This document shows, piece by piece, positions 36,377 to 45,812 of a DNA stretch of 64,000 bases (within the stretch, counting starts at the first letter, position 1; the number at the start of each line of letters is the position of its first letter). Origin of the DNA: Novosphingobium resinovorum (GTDB lineage: Bacteria > Pseudomonadota > Alphaproteobacteria > Sphingomonadales > Sphingomonadaceae); contig NZ_CP017076.1 of assembly GCF_001742225.1 (NCBI RefSeq), positions 186,001 to 250,000 of the forward strand. Direction: 5' to 3'. Below the pieces are notes generated by a model. The model saw nothing but the letters and a program-made list of their open reading frames with translations, ran no database searches and was not told the origin of the DNA. Made by a program: the position numbers and the translations under genes.

Positions 36377-37249
36377 CCAGCGATGCGCGGGGTGGTCGTC
36401 GAACCGCCGATGCCAGACCATGTGGCTGCGCAAGGGCTCCGGCTGGACCGGCAGTTCGACCAGTTGCACCGCATAGGCGCGGCGGAATTCCTCGCCGATA
36501 TGCCGCGCCGTGACGGCGATCATGTCCGACTGCATGAGGATGGCGCCGATCGACAGGTAAGGCGCCTCCACGCGGACGGCGCGTTCGAGGCCCATTTCCG
36601 CGAGACCTGCATCCATGGCGCTCAGATCGTCGCCGCTCGACGAGATTGCAAGGTGGGGTAGCGCCGCGAAGGCGGCGGCGTCCATCCGCGATCCGAGGAC
36701 CGGATGGCCCCGGCGCACCAGTCCCACGAACTGATTGTCGATGAGTTCGCGTGCGTGGAAACGGGCCTGGGCCGGAGGCCGCGCGACCAGTGCAAGATCC
36801 AGTTCCGCGCGGTCGAGCAGGTCGGCGACGTCCAGAGTGCCACTCGGCACGAAGCGCAGGCGGATATGCGGCGCCATCGCCGCCACCTTCTGCAGGATCG
36901 GCCCGACCAGCGCGATTGCGGCATGGTTGTTGACCGCGACGACGAAGCGGTGATGCGTCTCCTCGGGCGCGAAGTGCTCGGTTTCCAGGGCGGTGCGCAG
37001 TTCGAGCAGGGCATGGCGAACGGGTTCCGCCAAACGCTCCCCGCGCGGCGTCGGCAGCATCCCCTGCGGCGTGCGGACGAAGACCTGATCGCCGAGCAGA
37101 TGGCGCAGGCGGTTGAGCGCGTGGCTCATCGCCGGCTGGCTCAGACCAAGGCGGGCGGCGGCGCGGGTGACGCTGCGTTCGCGCAATATCGCCTCGAACA
37201 CCAGCAGCAGGTTCAGGTCGAGCCGGGCGCCGGTCCGCTCTTCATTCAT
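36329..37249 (-). CDS. LysR-family transcriptional regulator
   Basis: 306 residues, the standard length. The helix-turn-helix reads LDLNLLLVFEAILRERSVTRAAARLGLSQPAMSHALNRLR, followed by a type 2 periplasmic-binding-fold effector domain. Starts at 37249 (MNEERTG) and 37258 (MHDMNEE) are both possible. It is divergent from the hydrolase-like gene and RND pump with about 66 bases between starts, so it is the probable activator of that operon. Its 3' end overlaps the histidine kinase gene. Confidence 0.92.
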   Translation of the reverse strand: MNEERTGARLDLNLLLVFEAILRERSVTRAAARLGLSQPAMSHALNRLRHLLGDQVFVRTPQGMLPTPRGERLAEPVRHALLELRTALETEHFAPEETHHRFVVAVNNHAAIALVGPILQKVAAMAPHIRLRFVPSGTLDVADLLDRAELDLALVARPPAQARFHARELIDNQFVGLVRRGHPVLGSRMDAAAFAALPHLAISSSGDDLSAMDAGLAEMGLERAVRVEAPYLSIGAILMQSDMIAVTARHIGEEFRRAYAVQLVELPVQPEPLRSHMVWHRRFDDHPAHRWLRETVLFGVRELGPR

Positions 37250-37315
37250 ATCGTGCATGTACGAATTTATATAATGAGTTGGAGTAATGCTGCAAGTGCG
37301 GGCATTCAGCTGCCC

Positions 37316-37936
37316 ATGGATATCCCGGATAGCCCCCAGCCGGTATGGCAGATGCTTCACCTGCCCTGCGTGGCGCCGGAAGCGCTGGTCGTCGTCCTGC
37401 AGGGCACCGACCGGTCCGACATGACCGCATTCGTGCCGGGTTGGCACGAAGCGGTGCCCCGCGCCGCTTTCGCGGCGATCCTGACGGAACGGAAATCCAC
37501 CGCCGACGCCGCGCTGATCCGGGCGCGGATTGACGAAATGGGGCTGACCTTCGGACAAGTCGTGCTGGTCGGCGCGGGAAGCGCCGGGCACGTCGCGCTC
37601 GATCTGGTGCTGCAGGGCCGGGCGCCGGGTGCGGGCGCGATCGTCGTCGATCTGCCCCGTCCCGCCCTGCCGCGGGTGATGCGCGCGGCGCCCGCCTCGC
37701 TGCGCTTCGTCCAGCACCGCGACGAGGACGATCCCGAGGGGCGCGCCTTTCACGAGATGATCCGCGTGCTGCGCGACCTCTCCTTCGACATCCGCACTTT
37801 CGCGCTGTGGGACGGGCCTGACCCCACGAACGGCGCGCTGAACACTTTCCTGGTCGAGCTCGTCGCCCAAGCGAGCCGCTATCCTTCCGCAGCCCGGCAC
37901 CCCACCCGGCAGGACGACTCCACGGACGCTGCATGA
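37316..37936 (+). CDS. Small alpha/beta-hydrolase-like protein preceding an RND pump
   Basis: About 206 residues (ATG 37316; ATG 37274 is an alternative). HLPCVAPEALVVVLQGTDRS resembles the oxyanion region of phospholipase/carboxylesterase-type hydrolases, and VVLVGAGSAGHVALDL resembles the nucleophile elbow, though it reads AGSAG instead of GFSQG. A candidate Asp/His pair is not obvious. There is no signal peptide. The TGA overlaps the ATG of the RND permease (ATGA), so the two are translationally coupled, which is unusual for a hydrolase. Function not assigned. Confidence 0.55.
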   Translation: MDIPDSPQPVWQMLHLPCVAPEALVVVLQGTDRSDMTAFVPGWHEAVPRAAFAAILTERKSTADAALIRARIDEMGLTFGQVVLVGAGSAGHVALDLVLQGRAPGAGAIVVDLPRPALPRVMRAAPASLRFVQHRDEDDPEGRAFHEMIRVLRDLSFDIRTFALWDGPDPTNGALNTFLVELVAQASRYPSAARHPTRQDDSTDAA

Positions 37937-40900
37937 AAAACATCATCAAGCTCGCGCTGCACCGGCCCTATACGGTCGTCGTTCTCGCGATCCTCATCCT
38001 GATCTACGGTCTTTCGGCGGTGGTGCGCACCCCGGTCGACATCTTTCCCTCGGTCAACGTGCCGGTGGTCAGCGCGGTCTTCAGCTACAACGGCCTCTCG
38101 CCCGACCAGATGTCCGGGCGCATCGTCACGTTCTACGAGCGCGCGCTGACCGGCAGCGTCAACAATATCGAGCATGTCGAATCGCAGTCGCTGCCCGGCT
38201 ACGGCATCGTGAAAATCTACTTCCAGCCCTCGGTCGACATCAACGCCGCGCTGGCGCAGGTCACCGCGACCTCGCAGACGGTGCTCAAGCAGATGCCCGC
38301 CGGCATCACCCCCCCGACCATCCTGAGCTTCGACGCATCGAGCGTGCCGGTGCTGCAGCTGGCGCTGTCGTCCAAGACGCTGCCGGACACGACGCTGTTC
38401 GACCAGGCCTCCGCGTTCATCCGCCCGCAGCTCGCCTCGGTCGCGGGGGCGTCGGTGCCGCTGCCCTACGGCGGCAAGGTGCGCCAGGTGCAGGCCGACC
38501 TCAATCCGCAGGCGCTGCAGCAGTACGGCCTTTCGGCCAACGACGTCACCGCCGCGCTGGCCAGCCAGAACCTGATCATTCCGGCGGGCACGCAGAAGAT
38601 CGGCAATCTGGAATACACCATCAACCTGAACGCCTCGCCCGATGCGATGGCCAAGTTCAACGACCTGCCGATCAAGACCGTCAACGGCGCCACCGTCTAC
38701 ATGCGCGACGTCGCCTTCGTGCATGACGGCAACCCGCCGCAGACCAACGTGGTCCACGTCGACGGCGGCAACGCGGTGCTGCTCAGCATCATCAAGTCCG
38801 GCGCGACCTCCACGCTCGACGTGATCAACGGCGTCACCGGCCTGCTCCCCGCCATCCGCGATACCCTGCCTGCCGGACTGAACCTGCTGGCCACCGGCGA
38901 CCAGTCGGTGTTCGTCACCAGCGCGGTGTCGGGCGTGGTGCGCGAAGGCGTGATCGCCGCCGCGCTGACCGGGCTGATGATCCTGATCTTCCTGGGCAAC
39001 TGGCGCTCGACGCTGATCATCCTCGTCTCGATCCCGCTGTCGATCCTGGCCTCGCTGGGCACGCTGGCGGTGCTGGGGCAGACGATCAACGTGATGACCC
39101 TGGGCGGCCTGGCGCTGGCGGTGGGCATCCTCGTCGACGACGCCACGGTGACGATCGAAAACATCAACGCCCATCTCGAAGGCGGCGAGGACGTGCGCGA
39201 TGCGGTGCTGCACGGCTCAGAACAGATCGTCCAGCCCGCCACCGTCTCGCTGCTGTGCATCTGCATTGCCTTCGTGCCGATGTTTTGGCTGAACGGCGTG
39301 TCCGGCAGCCTGTTCCGTCCGCTGGCGGAAGCGGTGGTGTTCGCGCTGATCGCCTCCTACCTGCTGTCGCGCACGCTGGTCCCGGCGATGGCCGACCGCC
39401 TGCTCAAGCCGATCCGTCACGGCGAGGCGCCGACCGGCGGCCGGATCTCGCAGACCCTTCAGCGCGCCCAGCGCCGGTTCGAGGCCGGGTTCGAGACGCT
39501 GCGCGCCTATTACCTGGGCCTGCTCGAACTCGCGCTCGGTCGCCGCCGTCCGGTGGTAATCGGCTTCATTGGCCTGTCGCTGCTGTCGCTGTGCCTGTAC
39601 CCGCTGCTGGGACAGGACTTCTTCCCGCAAGTCGACGGCGGCCAGATTCGCATCCACATGCGCGCCCAGACCGGCACCCGGATCGAGGCGACCACGCGCA
39701 CCGCCGACCAGGTCAGCACCGCCATCCGCGATATCCTGCCGCATGGCGAGGTCGCGGGCGTCGTCAGCAACATCGGCCTCAGCGTCAGCGGCATCAACAT
39801 GGCCTACGACAACGCCGGCACCATCGGCACCGAGGACGCCAGCATCCAGGTCAGCTTGGCGCCGGAGCACGGCGAGACGGCGGACTACGTGAAGACCCTG
39901 CGCGAGGAACTGCCGCGCCGCTTCCCCGGCGTCGATTTCGCCTTCCTGCCCGCCGACATGGTCAGCCAGATCCTGAACTTCGGCACACCTGCGCCGATCG
40001 ACCTCCAGATCGTCGGCAGCGACCTTGCCGCCAACCGCGCTTATGCCACCGCGCTGCTCGCCCGCATCCGCAAGATACCCGGCGTCGCCGACGCCCGTAT
40101 CCAGCAGGCCTTCCAGCAGCCCGCGCTCAGCGTGTCGCTCGACCGCTCGATGGCAGGCGCGGTGGGGATCAACGCCCGCGACACGGCCAATGCGATGCTG
40201 ACGACGTTCTCGGGCAGCGGGCAGGTCGCGCCGACTTACTGGCTCGATCCCAAGACCAGCGTGTCCTACCCGGTCGCCGTGCAGATGCCCCAGCGTGACA
40301 TCACCTCGCTCGACGGGCTGAAGAACATCCCGCTGACGCCCAGCACTGCCGCCGCCGGGCAGACGCCCGAACTGCTGCGCAACCTTGCCGACATCAGCCG
40401 CGCACCCAACAACGCGCTGATCTCGCACTACAACGTGCGCCCGGTGATCGACATCTACGCCACCCCGCAGGGGCGCGATCTGGGTGCCGTCGCGGCGGAC
40501 GTGAACAAGATCGTCGCCGATGCCGCCAAGACCCTGCCCAAGGGATCGAGCGTGGCGCTGCGCGGTCAGGTCGCGACGATGACCAGCGCCTATACGCAGC
40601 TGTTCGTCGGCCTCGCCTTCGCGATCCTGCTGATCTACCTGCTGATCGTCGTCAACTTCCAGTCCTGGCTCGATCCGCTGGTGATCGTGCTGGGCCTGCC
40701 GACGGCGCTGGCGGGCATCGTGTGGATGCTGTTCGCGACCGGCACGACGATGTCGGTGCCCGCGCTCACCGGAGCCATCCTGTGCATGGGCGTCGCGACC
40801 GCCAACTCGATCCTGCTGATCGCCTTCGCCCGTGAACGTCTGGACGGCGGTTCCGCGCCGCTGACGGCGGCCATGGAAGCGGGCGCCGCGCGCTTCCGCC

Positions 40901-41121
40901 CGGTGCTGATGACTGCCAGCGCGATGATCCTGGGCATGATCCCGATGGCGATCGAGCCGGGCCAGAACATGCCGCTCGGCCGCGCGGTGATCGGCGGGCT
41001 GCTGTTCGCCACTTGCGCCACGCTCGTCCTCGTTCCCACGCTCTTCGCCATCGTCCACGGCGCAGGCAAGGTCATCAAGCGCGATACTTCGGGCATCGCT
41101 CCCGAACCCGCCACCATCTGA
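37933..41121 (+). CDS. RND efflux transporter permease
   Basis: 1062-residue inner-membrane proton-driven pump of the AcrB/hydrophobe-amphiphile type. The start MKNIIKLALHRPYTVVVLAILILIYG is the first membrane helix; TPVDIFPSVNVPVV follows as usual; the proton-relay helix carries GILVDDATVTIENI (Asp402/Asp403). Twelve membrane segments and two large periplasmic loops are implied by the length. It forms an operon with the adaptor (8-bp gap) and NodT channel (ATGA overlap). Substrates may be toxic aromatics or antimicrobials, but nothing in the sequence fixes them. Confidence 0.96.
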   Translation: MKNIIKLALHRPYTVVVLAILILIYGLSAVVRTPVDIFPSVNVPVVSAVFSYNGLSPDQMSGRIVTFYERALTGSVNNIEHVESQSLPGYGIVKIYFQPSVDINAALAQVTATSQTVLKQMPAGITPPTILSFDASSVPVLQLALSSKTLPDTTLFDQASAFIRPQLASVAGASVPLPYGGKVRQVQADLNPQALQQYGLSANDVTAALASQNLIIPAGTQKIGNLEYTINLNASPDAMAKFNDLPIKTVNGATVYMRDVAFVHDGNPPQTNVVHVDGGNAVLLSIIKSGATSTLDVINGVTGLLPAIRDTLPAGLNLLATGDQSVFVTSAVSGVVREGVIAAALTGLMILIFLGNWRSTLIILVSIPLSILASLGTLAVLGQTINVMTLGGLALAVGILVDDATVTIENINAHLEGGEDVRDAVLHGSEQIVQPATVSLLCICIAFVPMFWLNGVSGSLFRPLAEAVVFALIASYLLSRTLVPAMADRLLKPIRHGEAPTGGRISQTLQRAQRRFEAGFETLRAYYLGLLELALGRRRPVVIGFIGLSLLSLCLYPLLGQDFFPQVDGGQIRIHMRAQTGTRIEATTRTADQVSTAIRDILPHGEVAGVVSNIGLSVSGINMAYDNAGTIGTEDASIQVSLAPEHGETADYVKTLREELPRRFPGVDFAFLPADMVSQILNFGTPAPIDLQIVGSDLAANRAYATALLARIRKIPGVADARIQQAFQQPALSVSLDRSMAGAVGINARDTANAMLTTFSGSGQVAPTYWLDPKTSVSYPVAVQMPQRDITSLDGLKNIPLTPSTAAAGQTPELLRNLADISRAPNNALISHYNVRPVIDIYATPQGRDLGAVAADVNKIVADAAKTLPKGSSVALRGQVATMTSAYTQLFVGLAFAILLIYLLIVVNFQSWLDPLVIVLGLPTALAGIVWMLFATGTTMSVPALTGAILCMGVATANSILLIAFARERLDGGSAPLTAAMEAGAARFRPVLMTASAMILGMIPMAIEPGQNMPLGRAVIGGLLFATCATLVLVPTLFAIVHGAGKVIKRDTSGIAPEPATI

Positions 41122-41129
41122 GAGCCATC

Positions 41130-42305
41130 ATGTCCACTCCATCCATCACCCCAAAGACGCCCAGCCGCCGCTTCCTCCTAATCGCGGGAGCGACAGGAAC
41201 TGCGTTGGCGATCGTGATCGCCGCCTCCGGCCTGATCACCCGCGCCGTTTCGGCAAGCGCCAACGCGCAGTGGTCGGGCAGCAACGCGGTGCCCACCGTG
41301 AACCTCGCGAAGCCGCAGGTCGGACAAGCCAGCGCGATCAGCCTGCCGGGGACGATCCAGCCCTTCCAGAAGGCGCAGCTCTATGCGCGGGTGGACGGCT
41401 ACCTGAAATCGTGGAGCGTCGATATCGGCGCGCCGGTCCACGCCGGGCAGACGCTGGCCGTCGTCGATGCGCCCGACCTCGACCAGCAACTGGCCGCCGC
41501 GCGCGGCGATCTGGCGATGGCCCAGGCGAACTACCGCCTGGCCACGCTGACCGCCACGCGCTGGTCCGACCTGAGCCAGACCGGCGCCGTCGCGCAGCAG
41601 GTGGTGGACGAGAAGGCGGGCGACCGCGAGGCCAAGCGCGCGGTCGTCTCCGCCCTTCAGGCCAAAGTGCGCGGGATTGAGGCCCTGTCCGCCTACAAGC
41701 GCATCGCCGCGCCGTTCGACGGCATCGTGACCGCGCGCAAGACCGATATCGGCGCGCTCATCACCGCCGGATCGAACGGGCAGGAACTGTTCGAGGTCGC
41801 CGACTTGCGCAAGCTGCGCATCTACGTGCAGGTGCCGCAGACGCTGGCGGCCAAGCTCAAGGTCGGGCAGCAGGCGACGTTCACGCTGCCCGAACAACCC
41901 GGACAGACGCTGAAAGCCAGCGTGGCGGCGATTTCCCACGCCCTGGACCCGGCGGCGCGCACCATGCTGGTGCAGCTGCAGGCGGCCAATCCCGGCAACG
42001 TGGGCGCCGGCGCCTATTGCCAGGTGACCTTCGATGAACCGGCGGCGGCAAGCAACGCCATCCGCATTCCCGCGACCGCGCTGATCGTGCGCAACGCCGG
42101 CAGCGCCGTCGCCATCGTCGGCCCCGGCAACAAGGCGGTGATCCGCGACGTCAAGCTGGGCCGCGACTACGGCGATGCCGTCGATGTCGTCGCCGGGCTG
42201 TCGCCCTCCGACCGCATCGTCGACACCCCGCCCGAAACGCTGCGCACCGGCGACGCGGTGCGGATCGCCGCTCCCGCCCCCGCCAAGACGAAGGCCGGCG
42301 CATGA
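41130..42305 (+). CDS. RND periplasmic adaptor (membrane fusion protein)
   Basis: 391 residues. N-terminal signal anchor (FLLIAGATGTALAIVIAASGL), lipoyl-like half motifs (QLYARVDGYLKSWSVDIGAPVHAGQTLAVVD and YKRIAAPFDGIVTARKTDIGALI), a coiled-coil hairpin between them, and beta-barrel plus membrane-proximal domains at the end. No lipobox Cys is seen. ATG at 41130 is the natural start 8 bases after the permease stop. It bridges the permease and the NodT channel. Confidence 0.95.
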   Translation: MSTPSITPKTPSRRFLLIAGATGTALAIVIAASGLITRAVSASANAQWSGSNAVPTVNLAKPQVGQASAISLPGTIQPFQKAQLYARVDGYLKSWSVDIGAPVHAGQTLAVVDAPDLDQQLAAARGDLAMAQANYRLATLTATRWSDLSQTGAVAQQVVDEKAGDREAKRAVVSALQAKVRGIEALSAYKRIAAPFDGIVTARKTDIGALITAGSNGQELFEVADLRKLRIYVQVPQTLAAKLKVGQQATFTLPEQPGQTLKASVAAISHALDPAARTMLVQLQAANPGNVGAGAYCQVTFDEPAAASNAIRIPATALIVRNAGSAVAIVGPGNKAVIRDVKLGRDYGDAVDVVAGLSPSDRIVDTPPETLRTGDAVRIAAPAPAKTKAGA

Positions 42306-43711
42306 CCGGCCTTGCCCGCAGGCTGCGCTTCGGCCTTACCCTCCTCGCCGCGTCATCGCTGGCGGGCTGCAACCTGGCACCGGCATATCACCCCCCCACC
42401 ATGCCGGTGCCGGACCATTTCGCCCCGCTGCCTGGATGGAGCGAGGCGGCGCCCGCCGATGCCGCGCCGCGCGGGGCATGGTGGGAGGCATTCGGCGATC
42501 CTGCGCTCAATGCCTTCGAGGCCCGCCTGACCGCCGACAATCCCGACCTGCAGGCCGCCGTCGCCCGCTACGACCAGGCCAGCGCCTATGCCCGGCAGGC
42601 ACGCGGCGCGCTCCTCCCTTCGGCAAGCCTGCAGGGCAGCGCCACCCGCAACCGGCAGTCGGCGGACAAGCCCCTGCGCGGCTCGGGACAGCCCGACGTC
42701 TACAGCGCCGACCAGGCCAACGGCGTGGTGGGCTACGAACTGGACTTGTGGGGCAAGCTGCGCAACCAGCTCACCAGCCGCAAGGCGATGGCGCAGGCCA
42801 GCGACGCGGATCGCGCGGCGGCGCAGCTGAGCCTGCAGGCCCAGCTTGCCGACAGCTATTTCCAGCTGCGCGGTCTCGATGCCCAGACCCGGCTGCTCGA
42901 CGATACGGTAGCGCTCTATCGCAAGAGCCGCGACCTGACCGCCATTCTCTATCGCGGCAAGCTGGCGGCGCAGATGGACGTGTCGCGGGCGGAAGCGCAG
43001 CTGGGCACCGCGCAGGCCGCGCTGACCGAGGTGCACAGTCGCCGCGCGCTGCTGGTGAATGCGATCGCCGTCCTTGTCGGCACCATGCCGAGCGATTTCG
43101 CAGTTACCCCGGCCGATCTTCCGCCGGCACTGCCCGCCGTTCCGGAAGGGGTGCCCTCGGAACTGCTGCAACGCCGCCCCGACATCGCCTCGGCCGAACG
43201 AGCGATGGCCTCGGCCAATGCCGGGATCGGCGTCGCGCGCGCGGCGTTCTACCCCTCTATCAGCTTCAACGCGCTGGGCGGGTTCCAGAGCGCAGGCAGC
43301 GATCCCTTCAAGGCCAGCGACATCCTCTGGTCGCTGGGGCCGTCCATCAACCTGCCCATCTTCCAGGGCGGCCGCCTGAAGGCTGACCTGGATGCGGCGC
43401 ATGCGCGCTTTCGCGAAATGTCCGCGCAGTATCGCGGAACGGTGCTCCGCGCCTTTCGCGAGGTAGAGGACAATCGCGTGCTGCTGTCCGATCTTGCGAA
43501 GGAGCGCGGGTTCAACGACACGACCGTTGCCGCCGCGACGCAGACGTCGAATGCGGCGAGCGATCTCTATCGTGCAGGAACCACGAGTTATCTGGACGTG
43601 GTCACCGCCCAGACTTCCCTGTTTCAGGCGCAGCAGGCCGCCCTCGACGTGCGGACACGCCATTTCGTCGCCGCGGTGGACCTTGTCCGCGCATTAGGCG
43701 GTGGATGGTAG
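42302..43711 (+). CDS. RND outer-membrane lipoprotein channel (NodT family)
   Basis: 469 residues with a lipoprotein signal (TLLAASSLAGC; Cys at residue 23) and the two-fold repeated outer-membrane factor architecture: ELDLWGKLRNQL in repeat 1 and LQRRPDIASAERAMASANAGIG and PIFQGGRLKADLDAA in repeat 2. It is the TolC-like exit duct of the pump. The ATG overlaps the adaptor stop (ATGA), completing a tripartite operon. It converges on moeA with no strong terminator between. Confidence 0.96.
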   Translation: MTGLARRLRFGLTLLAASSLAGCNLAPAYHPPTMPVPDHFAPLPGWSEAAPADAAPRGAWWEAFGDPALNAFEARLTADNPDLQAAVARYDQASAYARQARGALLPSASLQGSATRNRQSADKPLRGSGQPDVYSADQANGVVGYELDLWGKLRNQLTSRKAMAQASDADRAAAQLSLQAQLADSYFQLRGLDAQTRLLDDTVALYRKSRDLTAILYRGKLAAQMDVSRAEAQLGTAQAALTEVHSRRALLVNAIAVLVGTMPSDFAVTPADLPPALPAVPEGVPSELLQRRPDIASAERAMASANAGIGVARAAFYPSISFNALGGFQSAGSDPFKASDILWSLGPSINLPIFQGGRLKADLDAAHARFREMSAQYRGTVLRAFREVEDNRVLLSDLAKERGFNDTTVAAATQTSNAASDLYRAGTTSYLDVVTAQTSLFQAQQAALDVRTRHFVAAVDLVRALGGGW

Positions 43712-43783
43712 TACGCCGCCGCCTTGTCCGAACCGGAGCGGACGAATCTTATCCCGCCCGTGATCGCGCCGGGCACGGCAGCG

Positions 43784-45007
43784 TCAGAAGCGGAGGCATC
43801 GCACCCGGGAGCCCGCAACCGCGGGCACCGCATGCGCGCGCCGTTCCACCAGCAGGTCGGCGCGGGCGAGCAGCATCTGGGCCGATGCTTCCTGCCGCTC
43901 GATGATGGCGACGCCGTCTCCCGCATTGTCTCCTGCCGCGCAAAGGAACTGATCGCGATCGCTTCTGCCCGGCGCATCGTGGAGCAGCCGGTGCTCGCTC
44001 CACTGCAAAGCCTGATCGAAGCCCGCGCCGGAAAGCGCGCAGATCATGGGCGCCAGAAAGAGGCGGGCAGTGGTCAGCGCGGCGGTCGGATTGCCTGGCA
44101 GGCCAAGCACATGAGTCCGGCCGATCCTGCCGTACCATAGCGGCTTGCCCGGCTTCATCGCCACACCGGCAAAGGCCATCCGCAGGCCCAGCGGCATCAG
44201 CGCCCTCCGTGCCAGATCCCGGTGGCCGTGCGAGGCGCCGCCCGCGACGACGATAAGGTCCGTCCCGTCCATCGCCGCCATCGCAGCCGCACGCAGGTCC
44301 TCGACCCGGTCCATCGATCGCAAGGTGCCGAGCGGTTTCGCACCCCATTGACGCGCCATCAGCAGCAGGGCTTCGCTCAGGCTGTCGGGGATGGTATCGA
44401 CGTCGGGTGCGGCATTGCCGGGAACGACAAGCTCGTCTCCATTGACCATCACCCGAAGCCGGGGTTGGCGCCACACGGGCAGCTTCGCAATATCGGCAGC
44501 GGCGGCGACCACCATGGCGCGGGGACCGATCCGGCTGCCTGCCGGGAGCAGCGCCGTACCTTTCGCAAAATCGGATGCGCGCGGCCTGACATGGGGCTTG
44601 CCCGAAGTACGCGGCAGGATCACCTCTTTGCCGTCGAGGCGGGCGTGTTCGCGCATCACCACCCGGTCTGCTCCCAAGGGTATCGGTGCGCCGGTCGAGA
44701 TGCGCATCGCGGCTCCGGGTCGCAATGGCAACGGCTGGCTTCCCCCGGCCACGCTCTCTCCCTGCAGCACGAAGCGGGTGAAATCCCCGGCAAAGTCCTC
44801 GGACCGGACGGCGAAACCGTCCATTGCCGCGCTGTCCCGCCTTGGTGAATCGATCTGCGCGATGGCATCACCGGCCAGCGTCCGGCGACCGGCCTTCGCC
44901 AGCGGGACCCATTCGACCCCCAGCGGCGCGCAGCTTTGCCGGACTATCGCCTGCGCGTCATCGAAGGTTGCGGCAGCGTGGCAGGGCAGTTCGGGAGCGG
45001 TGGCCAT
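43784..45007 (-). CDS. moeA: Molybdopterin molybdenumtransferase
   Basis: 407-residue MoeA, which inserts molybdate into adenylylated molybdopterin. SPRRDSAAMDGFAVRS, GAPIPLGADRVVMRE and VLGLPGNPTAAL are typical. The usual GGVSVGxxD loop reads GGASHGHRD, keeping the Gly pair and the Asp but altering the middle. It closes the nirB-nirD-nasA-cobA-moeA operon, where it makes sense as the supplier of molybdenum cofactor for nitrate reductase. No moaA-E or mogA is in the window, so the core pathway lies elsewhere. Confidence 0.93.
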   Translation of the reverse strand: MATAPELPCHAAATFDDAQAIVRQSCAPLGVEWVPLAKAGRRTLAGDAIAQIDSPRRDSAAMDGFAVRSEDFAGDFTRFVLQGESVAGGSQPLPLRPGAAMRISTGAPIPLGADRVVMREHARLDGKEVILPRTSGKPHVRPRASDFAKGTALLPAGSRIGPRAMVVAAAADIAKLPVWRQPRLRVMVNGDELVVPGNAAPDVDTIPDSLSEALLLMARQWGAKPLGTLRSMDRVEDLRAAAMAAMDGTDLIVVAGGASHGHRDLARRALMPLGLRMAFAGVAMKPGKPLWYGRIGRTHVLGLPGNPTAALTTARLFLAPMICALSGAGFDQALQWSEHRLLHDAPGRSDRDQFLCAAGDNAGDGVAIIERQEASAQMLLARADLLVERRAHAVPAVAGSRVRCLRF

Positions 45008-45011
45008 TCGC

Positions 45012-45812
45012 CTACTCCCCTACCGCGATGCGCAGGGGCATTGCCACCGCCGAACCGACGGGCACCGTGCCGTCGGCCTGCGCGACGGCCTCTCCGATCA
45101 GGATCAGAGTGGGGCGGTCCTCGGCAAAGGCCTGGGCCACCAGCGGCAGCAGGTCCAGCCGGGTGCGCAATTGCTGCTCCTGCGGCAGCGACGCGTCGCA
45201 GGTGATCAGGGCAGGCGTGGAGCCCGGCAGACCGGCGGCGATGAGCGCCATGCTCAGTTCCGGTGCCGCTTCCCGGCCCATGTAGACGGCCAGCGTGCAG
45301 GCGGGATCGGCGAGCGCCGGCCAGTCCAGATCGAGTGCCTGCCCGTTGCGGCTATGGGCCGTGACGAACTGCACCCGACGGGCGATGCCGCGTAGGGACA
45401 GCGACAGCCCGGCCGATGCCGCAACGGCGCTGGCGGCGGTGATGCCCGGACAGATGCGCACCCGCACGCCGACCTTGCGCAAGGCTGTCATCTCTTCGGT
45501 CGCACGGGCGAACATGGCCGGGTCGCCGCCCTTGAGCCGCACCACGCGCTTACCGGCAAGCGCGGCTGCGACGAGCATCTCATCGATGCTCTGCTGATCG
45601 CGGGAGTGGCGGCCCGAGCGCTTGCCCACGCTGACGCGGTCCGTGCGGGCAGGGATGAGATCGAGCACGCCGGGGCCGACGAGCGCGTCGTGGAAAACGA
45701 CGTCGGCCGCCGCGATCAGCTTTTCCGCCTTGCGGGTCAATAGATCCGGGTCGCCCGGCCCGGCGCCGACCAGCCAGACTTCACCGGGGGCGATCAGTTC
45801 ATTCGGCTGCAT
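45012..45812 (-). CDS. cobA: Uroporphyrinogen-III C-methyltransferase (SUMT)
   Basis: 266 residues. VWLVGAGPGDPDLLTRKA, HDALV, VSVGKRSGRHS, VVRLKGGDPAMFARATEE and CPGITAASA are the SUMT signatures. The enzyme makes precorrin-2, the first step to siroheme, the cofactor that NirB needs. The start at 45812 overlaps the nasA 3' end by 14 bp; an upstream Met at 45854 is less likely. There is no fused dehydrogenase/ferrochelatase (CysG) domain, so that step must be encoded elsewhere. Confidence 0.94.
   Translation of the reverse strand: MQPNELIAPGEVWLVGAGPGDPDLLTRKAEKLIAAADVVFHDALVGPGVLDLIPARTDRVSVGKRSGRHSRDQQSIDEMLVAAALAGKRVVRLKGGDPAMFARATEEMTALRKVGVRVRICPGITAASAVAASAGLSLSLRGIARRVQFVTAHSRNGQALDLDWPALADPACTLAVYMGREAAPELSMALIAAGLPGSTPALITCDASLPQEQQLRTRLDLLPLVAQAFAEDRPTLILIGEAVAQADGTVPVGSAVAMPLRIAVGE

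Noticed and set aside
43712..43783. Terminator between the NodT gene and moeA
   Set aside because: Only a 5-bp GTCCG/CGGAC stem is visible and it lacks a T-run.
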